Program-made: the position numbers and the translations under genes | NCBI GenBank assembly: GCA_902795715.1 | Contig: CADBME010000017.1 | Span: forward strand, 1 to 8,825 | Direction of reading: 5' to 3' | Source of the DNA: an uncultured Lachnospiraceae bacterium | Lineage (GTDB): Bacteria; Bacillota_A; Clostridia; Lachnospirales; Lachnospiraceae | Length of the DNA: 8,825 nt | Shown here: in pieces, positions 1 through 6,443 of the stretch | Layout: each line of letters opens with the position of its first letter | How positions within the stretch are numbered: the first letter of the stretch is position 1 | The notes under the pieces: model-generated | Told to the model about the DNA's origin: nothing | Database searches by the model: none | What the model saw: the letters and a program-made list of their open reading frames with translations, nothing else

Positions 1-54
1 AGCATAGGGGCGATAACCTTGCTGTAAGAGCATATTTTTTATCTTTTGTACCAT
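1..54 (-). CDS. Start of an unidentified protein (partial, N-terminus only)
   Basis: The minus strand has an ATG at 54 and an open frame of 18 codons that runs off the window edge (MVQKIKNMLLQQGYRPYA). A G-rich ribosome binding site (GGGG at 64-67) lies 9 bases before the ATG, and a promoter-like element lies further upstream (85-114). The peptide begins basic and amphipathic, and it is too short for any family call. It follows the FHA gene in the same direction with a 56-base gap. In related clusters this position could hold another pilus gene, but nothing visible here shows that. Whether this is a gene at all depends on the frame staying open beyond the window. Confidence 0.4.
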   Translation of the reverse strand, partial: MVQKIKNMLLQQGYRPYA

Positions 55-62
55 AACTTCAA

Positions 63-67
63 TCCCC
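63..67 (-). promoter_or_regulatory. Ribosome binding site candidate for the left-edge gene
   Basis: On the minus strand GGGGA is followed, at normal spacing, by the ATG at 54. It is the main reason for choosing that ATG over the earlier one at 94, which opens a frame of only 11 codons. Confidence 0.35.
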
Positions 68-84
68 GATATCTTTTGATGCCA

Positions 85-114
85 ATTGTACCATAAAAAC
101 GCGGATTATGTCAG
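85..114 (-). promoter_or_regulatory. Predicted sigma-A type promoter for the left-edge gene
   Basis: Reading the minus strand, CTGACA (109-114, five of six matches to TTGACA) is followed after 18 bases by TACAAT (85-90, five of six matches to TATAAT), with a TGG extended -10 just before it. The -35 box overlaps the stop codon of the FHA gene. Transcription would start near 78, giving a leader of about 24 bases before the ATG at 54. This suggests that the downstream gene can be expressed apart from the pilus cluster. It is a match by eye only. Confidence 0.35.
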
Positions 115-1544
115 AGGGAGTCATGATTTACCATAAAACGGTATTTTTTTTGCGCGAAAGAAATAATAACCCCTTCCTCCAGGACATCGGGCAGGTCAGA
201 ATTCACCGGAACTCCCCGGATCCAGGTACCATTTGTCGACCCCAGGTCTTTGATTCTCCAGGTGTTTTTCTTTCCCTGCAGTATCACGGCGTGTTGTCTG
301 CTGATTGTCTTATCAATCAGGACCATTTGATTTAAAACCGGATCACTTCCTATATAAAAAGGCAGTTCTCTCACCAGAGTAAGGCTTCCGTCTTCCATGG
401 ATCTCAGGACCGGACAATTCCGCTTAATTTTACTTAATATGACTGTTCCATCATTTTCCGGAGATGATGTAAGGTCTTCTTCACTGTCAGAAAAAGACTC
501 CTTAAAGGGTACAAAGGGCATGGCAAACTCTGTCTCTCCGGGATTTCCTATTTCTATTCTGTCTTCTTCTATCAGATTCTCATCCTCTTCTTTCCCCTTC
601 CTTGAGCTTAAAAACAGAATCAGCTTAAGAGTCAGAAATAAACCTGTGAGTAAAGCAGAAAGCAGGCAAGCTGAAAGCACCAGGATTCCCGTACGGGTAA
701 GTCCCTGTTCCCATCCATAAAAGGCCAGTATCCCTGATGAAAGTGAAAAACCTGTAAAAAGGACCGCTAGAAGAAGAATCCGCAGGATTGGAAAAAAAGA
801 CCTTTTTGACTTGGGGAATTCTTCCGAAAGCTCTTCCGGACTTCTTAAATCACCTCTCATATTCCTATTATTCTGTTCATCCTCAATATGAACCCTATCT
901 GTCTCCGGGTTTTTTTCCCTATGATTGACGGACAAAAGCTCAGACGGATGCTGGGAAAAGAATTCTCCGTATCTGTCCGGATTGCTTTCCTCCCTCCTCT
1001 CCTTTTCCAGAGAAAACTCTTCTATATATTCTTTCAATACTTCCCCGGAAAAACCCTGTTTTCTCACAATCCAAAAAATCTGATAGACAAAGTGAACGGC
1101 CTCCTGATCATCATAATCCAGCTTGGCAAGCAAAAAAGAAAGAAAGTCTTCAAGTTCTTCCTGAACAGACCGGTTATGGGAAATACCATAGAGCCAGAAT
1201 AGTTTGCTTCCGTTGCTGTAGACATAGGAAGGCTCAAAACAAATAAAATCCGGCTCAAGCAGATATTCTTCAATCTCCTCCATCATGCGCAGCAATTCCC
1301 GAATGGTATTCTTGCACTGGGAAAATGAAAAGGCATGCTCAGCTGCGCAGTCTTCCAGACTTCTCTTTCCTGTCACGTCATAATATACTTCTGACTGGTT
1401 GTCCTTTTCCCTGATCTGGACCGGAAGAAGGACCGATATCCGATTGTCCCGGATAATCCTGTATTCCACGGTATAAAAATACTCCCCGACATCAGAAGCT
1501 ATGACACAATAAGTCTTCAGACCTTCCTGTACTATTTTTGGCAT
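111..1544 (-). CDS. Membrane protein with DUF6382-like N-terminus and C-terminal FHA domain
   Basis: This 477-residue protein should bind phosphothreonine peptides in the cytoplasm and probably couples the pilus apparatus to Ser/Thr kinase signalling. Residues 1-180 form a soluble domain resembling the DUF6382 region found beside Tad genes in Clostridia. A long charged linker (about 180-250) follows, then two hydrophobic segments (about 252-277 and 284-313) forming a membrane hairpin, an acidic linker, and an FHA domain (about 385-472). The FHA signature is clear: IGS at 398-400, SRQH at 415-418 and STNGT at 436-440, which supply the usual Gly, Ser/Arg/His and Asn-Gly contact residues. Both ends are predicted cytoplasmic. 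The ATG at 1544 has an AAGGAG site (1550-1555) at ideal spacing. It is the last gene of the cluster, 68 bases after the short TadE-like gene. The FHA call is firm. The DUF6382 name rests on overall resemblance and context. Confidence 0.88.
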   Translation of the reverse strand: MPKIVQEGLKTYCVIASDVGEYFYTVEYRIIRDNRISVLLPVQIREKDNQSEVYYDVTGKRSLEDCAAEHAFSFSQCKNTIRELLRMMEEIEEYLLEPDFICFEPSYVYSNGSKLFWLYGISHNRSVQEELEDFLSFLLAKLDYDDQEAVHFVYQIFWIVRKQGFSGEVLKEYIEEFSLEKERREESNPDRYGEFFSQHPSELLSVNHREKNPETDRVHIEDEQNNRNMRGDLRSPEELSEEFPKSKRSFFPILRILLLAVLFTGFSLSSGILAFYGWEQGLTRTGILVLSACLLSALLTGLFLTLKLILFLSSRKGKEEDENLIEEDRIEIGNPGETEFAMPFVPFKESFSDSEEDLTSSPENDGTVILSKIKRNCPVLRSMEDGSLTLVRELPFYIGSDPVLNQMVLIDKTISRQHAVILQGKKNTWRIKDLGSTNGTWIRGVPVNSDLPDVLEEGVIISFAQKKYRFMVNHDSL

Positions 1545-1583
1545 ATCCTCTCCTTTTTCTGATTTATACTCACTAACCTTTTA

Positions 1584-1609
1584 AATACCAGACGGATCTT
1601 AGTGGTATT
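1584..1609. repeat. Inverted repeat in the leader of the FHA gene
   Basis: AATACCA (1584-1590) and TGGTATT (1603-1609) are perfect 7-base complements separated by 12 bases, lying just after the short TadE-like gene. The RNA could form a modest hairpin. It is not followed by a T-run on the minus strand, so it is not an intrinsic terminator. It might be an mRNA processing or stability element, a small operator, or chance. Confidence 0.4.
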
Positions 1610-1612
1610 ACC

Positions 1613-2152
1613 CTATTTCACTGCACAGCCTTTCCTCAAAGCTTCCTGCCAGTCATCCACAACCGCTGTCTGCGAGCAGGAAAAGTGCCAGCCCTGTCTT
1701 CCCAAATAATGGACAGCCCCCTTCACAGGAAGATGAAAATACATCTTTTCTCTGACCTGAACCTTTCCATTTCTGATAGAGGCAGAGGAAGAAGAAGCCC
1801 TGACCAGAAGAAAACTGCCGGACATTTTCCGTCTTATGCCGGTCCTTGCATTCTTCAGGCATTTACTGTCCGCCTGGGAATTCTTAAGATAATCCTGATC
1901 CCGGTCCAGCAAATCTTTCACCTGATAAGTCCCTGTTGCTGATTGGCTCCCGGTTTTCCAGCTGGCAGCGGATTCCACCGCTGTCTGCATAGCCCCACTT
2001 TTTGCGGCAGCCATATCGATCATAAAAAGCTGAAAAAAAAGAAGTCCGGCTGTGAGAAAAAAGAGGATGGGCACAATGACTGACGTCTCCACTGTAATCA
2101 TCCCCCGGCAATCCCGGAAATCCAAAGGAAATATGCTTCTCTTTTTCTTCAT
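1613..2152 (-). CDS. TadE-like minor pilin (pseudopilin)
   Basis: This 179-residue protein has the plan of a TadE-type pseudopilin. A short basic leader ends at Gly17, followed by MITVE, so Gly17/Met18 is a class III prepilin peptidase site with the expected Glu at +5 (Glu22). A hydrophobic stretch follows (about 24-46), then a small extracytoplasmic domain of about 130 residues with no recognised motif. Cys99, Cys159 and Cys176 could pair outside the cell. An upstream in-frame GTG at 2167 exists, but the ATG at 2152 is chosen because GGAGG (2161-2165) sits 8 bases before it. The gene begins one base after the stop of the longer TadE-like gene, so translation is probably coupled. In the Tad pathway such proteins act as minor pilins that prime or modulate fibre assembly. 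The role here is inferred from that. Confidence 0.85.
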   Translation of the reverse strand: MKKKRSIFPLDFRDCRGMITVETSVIVPILFFLTAGLLFFQLFMIDMAAAKSGAMQTAVESAASWKTGSQSATGTYQVKDLLDRDQDYLKNSQADSKCLKNARTGIRRKMSGSFLLVRASSSSASIRNGKVQVREKMYFHLPVKGAVHYLGRQGWHFSCSQTAVVDDWQEALRKGCAVK

Positions 2153-2153
2153 T

Positions 2154-3092
2154 TTATTTTCCTCCACATCGGGAACACTTTCTCATCCCCTTAACCTGAC
2201 TATAGGGTACAGCCCGAATGCTTCTCTTTAATCCGCTGCAGGAAAGGGAAGAATGATAATGGTCTCCACTGACCGTAAGGTAAACCTGCCTGGGCAGACG
2301 GCCCTTTCGAATACACCGGGCACAGGGCTTTAAGGAAGAATATTTGATAATTCCTGCAATCTCTGTCGGATTGCTTATGGTCAGACAAATATAGGAGCAG
2401 TCAGGGCGCCTATGATAGACCGTTCCATGTCTGGCAACATAAACAACCTGATCCTTCTTCTCCAAAGTCATTCCATGCTCTGTGTATCCTGAATAGATTC
2501 TCTGGCTCAGGAGGATTCTCTTCCCGATTGAAAAACGGTCAGCCATGGGCAGGGGAATCCGCAGTCGGTAGGAAGCCTTTAGCTCCAGAGTCTCTCTATC
2601 CACCGAAGACTCAGTCAAAGTCAGCCGGATTCCTCCCTGACCTCCCTCGACAAAACTGTTGCAGAGAGATCCCCCATCATAGACGGAATCAAAAATACTC
2701 TTTGGCCGATTCCCGGATCCTCCATCTTCTACTCCATAATAAACAAGCGCCTTTTCTTTTGCGCACAAACGCAGTGTCTGAGAAGCGCTGTAATAAATTT
2801 CTCCTTCAATAAAAAGCAGCTGGCCGATTCCAATCAGGCAGCATACTGCACACAAAAAAACCGGTGTGAGCAATGCCGCTTCCACTGTAGCTGAACCTTC
2901 TTTTGAGGCAGGCAAAGCCGGTCTTCTCCTGTCCCGGTCTCTTTTACCCCTCTTCATCCCCAGGCTGGAGACAGGAACAGATGCTCCGGAAGGTATCGGA
3001 ATGAACCGCTTGCTTCCCTTTACCTGGAGGTACTTATACACAATCAAACCAATGAACAAAAATACTGTCAATCCGAGTGACTCCAAAAGCAT
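2154..3092 (-). CDS. Long TadE-like protein with two C-terminal Cys/His motifs
   Basis: This is a 312-residue predicted pilus-associated protein. Residues 6-22 are a first membrane segment. A very basic stretch (about 24-64, including KRGKRDRDRRR) follows, then EGSATVEAALL, in which Gly66/Ser67 is a prepilin-peptidase-like site with Glu71 at +5 and a second hydrophobic helix (about 72-94). The extracytoplasmic part ends in two similar modules at about 216-261 and 269-309. Each has a VYV/VYL strand, a YH pair, a Cys a few residues later, and a closing CxxC (CARC at 257-260, CSRC at 306-309). This layout resembles small metal-binding or disulfide modules seen at the C-termini of secreted Firmicute proteins. 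The start is uncertain: the ATG at 3092 has a G-rich sequence before it, while an in-frame GTG at 3146 lies inside a 19-base repeat and lacks a good ribosome site. An internal Met at residue 46 would remove the first membrane segment but has no ribosome site. Confidence 0.8.
   Translation of the reverse strand: MLLESLGLTVFLFIGLIVYKYLQVKGSKRFIPIPSGASVPVSSLGMKRGKRDRDRRRPALPASKEGSATVEAALLTPVFLCAVCCLIGIGQLLFIEGEIYYSASQTLRLCAKEKALVYYGVEDGGSGNRPKSIFDSVYDGGSLCNSFVEGGQGGIRLTLTESSVDRETLELKASYRLRIPLPMADRFSIGKRILLSQRIYSGYTEHGMTLEKKDQVVYVARHGTVYHRRPDCSYICLTISNPTEIAGIIKYSSLKPCARCIRKGRLPRQVYLTVSGDHYHSSLSCSGLKRSIRAVPYSQVKGMRKCSRCGGK
2161..2165 (-). promoter_or_regulatory. Ribosome binding site fixing the start of the short TadE-like gene
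   Basis: The minus strand reads GGAGG, then eight bases, then the ATG at 2152. The site lies inside the last codons of the preceding gene. It rules in favour of this ATG over the GTG at 2167, whose own first bases overlap the site. Confidence 0.85.
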
Positions 3093-3103
3093 CTGTTCCC
3101 ACC

Positions 3104-3198
3104 CCCACCCATGCAGGCTGATTTCACTAATACAGGTTGACTTCACTAATACAGGTTGACTTTATCCATGCAAACGGGTTTTATCCATTGCAAGTTAA
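3104..3198. repeat. Degenerate tandem array with a 19-base period
   Basis: Two perfect 19-base copies of TTCACTAATACAGGTTGAC stand head to tail at 3123-3141 and 3142-3160. In the same register, the block at 3104-3122 matches this unit at about 12 of 19 positions, mostly differing by transitions. The blocks at 3161-3179 and 3180-3198 share TTTATCCAT at their start. The perfect pair is certain; the extension to five units is a hand alignment. The array fills most of the 127-base gap between the DUF5702-like gene and the ATG of the long TadE-like gene. A period of 19 cannot preserve a reading frame, so it is unlikely to be coding throughout. Confidence 0.7.
3161..3193. repeat. Imperfect direct repeat TTTATCCAT(T)GCAA
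   Basis: TTTATCCATGCAA (3161-3173) and TTTATCCATTGCAA (3180-3193) differ by one inserted T and start 19 bases apart. This spacing matches that of the adjacent perfect 19-base pair, which is why both are described as parts of one array. Confidence 0.65.
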
Positions 3199-3219
3199 TT
3201 CATCTACCGCAGACTGCTT

Positions 3220-4860
3220 TCAATAAGTGTTTACTTTAGTCATGTTCAGTCTCATCTCCGTCCCCGTAAGCAGATTAAGACCGGGAATGGCGGGAAACCA
3301 TTTCCTGCTCCTCAAGTCCGCTTCCCACCGGAAAGAAAAGAGACTGTTTTTCATGGTGAAATCCTTTTCAGACAATCTTACATTCATCTGCATGACATCC
3401 ATCATCCGCCCACACCGAATCCGGCTCATCCCCTCCGACATCAGAAAATACTTCAGATAATCCCCATAGGATATATCCCCGGATGGTCCGTCAGGCACAC
3501 TTCTGTTCCGAAGAATCATTGCCAGGTTATCATAATTCACCTGCCAGCTTCCATGCGATGGGATAATAGCAACCTTTTTCCCGGCCAAAAGCCTTCTCAT
3601 GTCAATCAGGGTCTGTCCGTAAGCCGCTGCTCCGATCAGATAAAGACGTCCGGCTTCCGGATTACCGGACAGGCCATCCTGACCGGCTGCCTCTAAGGCA
3701 ATCCATCCTGCTTCACTCCATAAGTCCCCCTCTGTCCGGGCATAAGAATAGTTGACCAAAAACCTCAGATGGAAAATTCGAGCGAAAGTTCTTCTCAGGT
3801 TTTCGATATCCGAAGCCTTTCCGTTGATTATATATTCCATCTCATATTTGAGAGCTTTGCTCTCCCGACCGGATTCTTCTTTTGTCCCACCGGCTTTTTT
3901 TTCACTCATAAGCCTGATTCCAGCGGTCTTTACGGAAGTTCCTGCAAGGTGACCGGAATATGAAGCAGGCTTTCCGGAAACTTCCCGGTCAAAAGAATGG
4001 AAATGTTCTTCCAAATAGGCCATGATATAGCTTTCTTTCCCAAACATATTCCGGTCCTCTTTGGCCATCTGCTCTTTTGGGAATAAGTTGGCAATCGTAT
4101 AGATATGGTTGAAAGCGCCGGACATAATCTGATCCTTCCCCGGCCCTGACCCAAGTCCCTTATTCCCTGCCGATGGCAGGTCAGAAAGATCTGCCTGCAA
4201 ATAAGATAAAGCCCGGCCCGACGGCAGACAGGCCAAAAGAATGTCTGAGTCCTGGTAGATATCCATGCTTTCCTTTATGGATTTCCACTGAATTGCCCGG
4301 GCAGAAGGTTCAGCAGAGAGTTCATCTGACGAAAGGGATGCAGGCTCATCATCCCTGGCATTAACCAGCTCCGAAGCAAAGTTGTCGGATGCTTTCTCTG
4401 CCTGCCCATAGGAATCGTACATTTTCTGAACTCTGTCCATCCAATCTTCATCCCAAGAGTTCCGGTACTTCATCCACTCCCGTATCTCATGCTTGAGGAT
4501 CTTTCCCTCCCTGTCCGGTGCGGCATCAATTCCCTTCACTGACAGAGATTGACAATAAAAGCCAAAGAAGGATGACTCGTGGAAATACTTTTCCAGAGAA
4601 TCAATTCCATCCTGGCGGATCTGTCTTTTCTCCCGGGGATCAAGAAAGAAAAGATGATACTGTTCAAATAAGGGCCTGTCATAATTGGCCAGAACATTTT
4701 CTGCAGCCACTTGCAGTGCATCATCACACAAAGCCCCTATCATGTATTCCCTTACCCCTTCAATCATGACAAAGCAGGTAGACATCAGCAACAGGAAGAC
4801 GAGAGACAGAAAAACAGTAATCTGCCCGCTGTCGGGATTGTCACTGAATGGCTGACGCAT
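3220..4860 (-). CDS. DUF5702-like pilus-associated surface protein
   Basis: This 546-residue protein is anchored by a hydrophobic N-terminal helix (about 14-36) and otherwise predicted to lie outside the membrane. It begins SGQITVF, which resembles the prepilin junction of its neighbours, but the +5 Glu is replaced by Phe17. The motif after the helix (IEGVRE, then DALQVAAENVLANYDRPLFEQYHLF in two adjoining parts at about 34-71) is typical of DUF5702 proteins encoded in Clostridial Tad clusters. A conserved-looking C-terminal block starts near 464 with YGDYLKYFL and continues through RMMDVMQMN. The middle, rich in Lys, Ser and Gly, looks poorly ordered. An upstream in-frame TTG at 4878 has no ribosome site. 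The ATG at 4860 overlaps the pilin gene by 20 bases and is probably translated by coupling, since only a weak GAG precedes it. Its exact role is unknown. A large tip or surface-exposed minor component is a reasonable inference. Confidence 0.8.
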   Translation of the reverse strand: MRQPFSDNPDSGQITVFLSLVFLLLMSTCFVMIEGVREYMIGALCDDALQVAAENVLANYDRPLFEQYHLFFLDPREKRQIRQDGIDSLEKYFHESSFFGFYCQSLSVKGIDAAPDREGKILKHEIREWMKYRNSWDEDWMDRVQKMYDSYGQAEKASDNFASELVNARDDEPASLSSDELSAEPSARAIQWKSIKESMDIYQDSDILLACLPSGRALSYLQADLSDLPSAGNKGLGSGPGKDQIMSGAFNHIYTIANLFPKEQMAKEDRNMFGKESYIMAYLEEHFHSFDREVSGKPASYSGHLAGTSVKTAGIRLMSEKKAGGTKEESGRESKALKYEMEYIINGKASDIENLRRTFARIFHLRFLVNYSYARTEGDLWSEAGWIALEAAGQDGLSGNPEAGRLYLIGAAAYGQTLIDMRRLLAGKKVAIIPSHGSWQVNYDNLAMILRNRSVPDGPSGDISYGDYLKYFLMSEGMSRIRCGRMMDVMQMNVRLSEKDFTMKNSLFSFRWEADLRSRKWFPAIPGLNLLTGTEMRLNMTKVNTY

Positions 4861-5050
4861 TTTGCTCAATTGTCGCAAATATAGAAGCGACCACGCCTTT
4901 AATGTTGGCTTGGAACAGGGCTACTAACCCAATCAAAACAACTATGATCAAAATCACTTCAACAACGCCCATTCCCTCTTCCGACTGAAGAATGCTAAAA
5001 CATTTTCCCTCTTTGATTTCTCCGAATTTCTGCAAAAACATATTATACAT
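4841..5050 (-). CDS. Flp1-like type IVb prepilin, probable major pilin
   Basis: This 69-residue protein is the likely structural subunit of the fibre. The leader (1-26) is hydrophilic and ends SEEG. Cleavage after Gly26 would leave a mature protein of 43 residues starting MGVVE, with Glu31 at the canonical +5. The mature part is almost one continuous hydrophobic helix (about 28-47), followed by a short amphipathic tail ending NASAIQ. That is the size and layout of Flp/Flp1-like pilins, which are far shorter than type IVa pilins. An ATG at 5065 lies in frame but lacks a ribosome site, and its first codons contain the AAGGAG that serves the ATG at 5050, so 5050 is chosen. It follows tadC by 24 bases and overlaps the DUF5702-like gene by 20. 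A prepilin peptidase is needed to mature it, and none is encoded here. Confidence 0.9.
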   Translation of the reverse strand: MYNMFLQKFGEIKEGKCFSILQSEEGMGVVEVILIIVVLIGLVALFQANIKGVVASIFATIEQNASAIQ

Positions 5051-5055
5051 TTCTT

Positions 5056-5063
5056 CTCCTTCC
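5056..5063 (-). promoter_or_regulatory. Ribosome binding site fixing the pilin start
   Basis: The minus strand reads GGAAGGAG followed by five bases and the ATG at 5050. This is the strongest ribosome site near the gene and fits high expression of a major pilin. It lies downstream of the alternative ATG at 5065, which is therefore unlikely to be used. Confidence 0.85.
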
Positions 5064-5074
5064 ATAGATTTCTT

Positions 5075-6397
5075 TTAAAAGCGATAAAAATTCATCAAAG
5101 CCGGAAACATGATGAGAATCATGGTTGCCGCCAGAAGAACAATCATTGGAAAAAGCAGCCGGGTCCTGGCTTCCTCTCCTTCCGTCCTGGCCTTGTCAAT
5201 ACGGTCTGTGAAAGCCTGTCCTTCTTCCTTCTCCATCATGATCATAGCTTCCTTTTGTCCCTTGGTCATACATTGTGTCAGAATAAGAGCCAGTTTTCGG
5301 TAACCGGCAAAAGAATAAGTGCCGGCCCACTCTCTCAGGGCTTCTTTGCTGCTGACCCCATCATGCATCCTATTTTCCATAACCAGGATTCTATCAAAAG
5401 CCACTCTTCTTTCCGGCACGATTCTCCCTTCCCTGTAAGCCTGACTGATTCTCGTCACGGAAGAAGGAAAGGACAATCCTGCACTCATAAAAAGGGCGAA
5501 AAGATGGACAATAATTGAAAAATCTGCCTCGGTCTCCTTCTGTCTTTCCATAACCTTGTTTTTTAACGAATAATGCCTGAAAAATGGAAGGACAGCCACA
5601 ATTAGAAAGAGAGCAATCCATCCGGAAGGAATCCCTCCATGACCCGGTCTTCTCACACGGACCCCTCCCAGAGAGGAGGGGAAGGTGAATTCCGCAAGGC
5701 TTCTGGAATCTTTCTCCTGCTTTGTCAGGACATCTGCAGCCTTTTCCAGATCCGTTTTTCTTTCTGTCTCCGGGCTAAGGACTATAACAGGAAAAGTTTT
5801 TGTTTCCCTCAAGTTCCCATAAGCAGCCGTCACACTGATCTGTGTAGAGAGGCTGCCCATTTCCAAACCTCTGCCTTTCTTGCCGATTGTTCCATTAAGA
5901 TTAATTATATTCGAATCTTCCGGTTGATAGGACAAGGAAAAAGGGAAGCCACTGAGTCTTTCCGGAAAGTAAAGGGGTTTCCTGACTTGGGTCAGAGACT
6001 GATTTTCTCCGGCCATGCTTCTCTCCAGTTTTTTAAAAAAGGCTTTAAAGATATCTTCCACTTCCTCCTTGCTGATATCCTGTTCTCCCAGGTTCAGCAG
6101 ATATTCCTTCTCCTTTCCATCCTGCTCCAGGATCAGGGGAATTTCTCTGCTCCCCCTTCCAAAGCCTTCCCTTTTCAAGGTGATGGATTCCGGTTTATGG
6201 AAGCCGGCAGCCAGGCTTGCGGCCAAAACCAACAGGAAAAGGGCGCCTGCAATCAGGACAATCGCCGCCTGATCCCGAACAAACCGGTCACTCTCCTGGT
6301 TTCGCACTTCTTCCGTCATCACCTGCTTTTGGTCCATCATTTTTTGAATGCATTTCCTATAGTCCGCAAGAAGCTTCCAGTTCCGCCATTTCCTCAT
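5075..6397 (-). CDS. tadC: TadC-type inner-membrane platform protein with a large extracytoplasmic insert
   Basis: This 440-residue protein belongs to the type II secretion F family and would form the inner-membrane platform with TadB. The C-terminal half is typical of TadC. A membrane segment (about 259-276) is followed by a cytoplasmic helical F domain (about 290-405, with FALFMSAGLSFPSSVTRI near 300-317) and a final membrane segment (about 414-436) preceded by the usual EEARTRLLFPM motif. The N-terminal half is unusual. A cytoplasmic stretch of about 43 residues and a first membrane helix (44-65) lead into roughly 190 residues predicted outside the membrane. This is about 150 residues longer than the common layout of the family. 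Part of the insert (about 141-208) follows the pattern of bacterial Ig-like domains: an LYFPERL start, an NGTIG turn, then ISVTAAYG and FPVIVL strands. The ATG at 6397 has GGAGGG just before it, at slightly short spacing. The gene follows tadB by 46 bases. Confidence 0.85.
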   Translation of the reverse strand: MRKWRNWKLLADYRKCIQKMMDQKQVMTEEVRNQESDRFVRDQAAIVLIAGALFLLVLAASLAAGFHKPESITLKREGFGRGSREIPLILEQDGKEKEYLLNLGEQDISKEEVEDIFKAFFKKLERSMAGENQSLTQVRKPLYFPERLSGFPFSLSYQPEDSNIINLNGTIGKKGRGLEMGSLSTQISVTAAYGNLRETKTFPVIVLSPETERKTDLEKAADVLTKQEKDSRSLAEFTFPSSLGGVRVRRPGHGGIPSGWIALFLIVAVLPFFRHYSLKNKVMERQKETEADFSIIVHLFALFMSAGLSFPSSVTRISQAYREGRIVPERRVAFDRILVMENRMHDGVSSKEALREWAGTYSFAGYRKLALILTQCMTKGQKEAMIMMEKEEGQAFTDRIDKARTEGEEARTRLLFPMIVLLAATMILIMFPALMNFYRF

Positions 6398-6400
6398 AAT

Positions 6401-6407
6401 CCCTCCA
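6401..6407 (-). promoter_or_regulatory. Ribosome binding site of tadC
   Basis: The minus strand has TGGAGGG ending three bases before the ATG at 6397. The sequence match is strong, while the spacing is a little shorter than usual. Confidence 0.65.
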
Positions 6408-6443
6408 CTTTCAGAATCTCTTTCATTCTGTAATCTTTCTTTT

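Noticed and set aside
59..94. An 11-codon open frame starting at the minus-strand ATG at 94
   Set aside because: It is too short, overlaps the predicted -10 box of the left-edge promoter, and has no ribosome site.
1584..1609. Inverted repeat read as a transcription terminator
   Set aside because: The stem is only 7 base pairs and no T-run follows on either strand.
2093..3146. GTG at 3146 as the start of the long TadE-like gene
   Set aside because: It lies in a tandem 19-base repeat and has no clear ribosome site. The ATG at 3092, at the membrane segment, is more likely, though the GTG is not excluded.
4841..4878. TTG at 4878 as the start of the DUF5702-like gene
   Set aside because: No ribosome site precedes it, and it would deepen the overlap with the pilin gene. 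The ATG at 4860 fits better.
5639..6433. Open frame of 264 codons on the plus strand, opposite tadC
   Set aside because: It lies wholly antisense to a well-supported tadC and the gap before it, has no family motif, and its composition is that of a mirrored frame.
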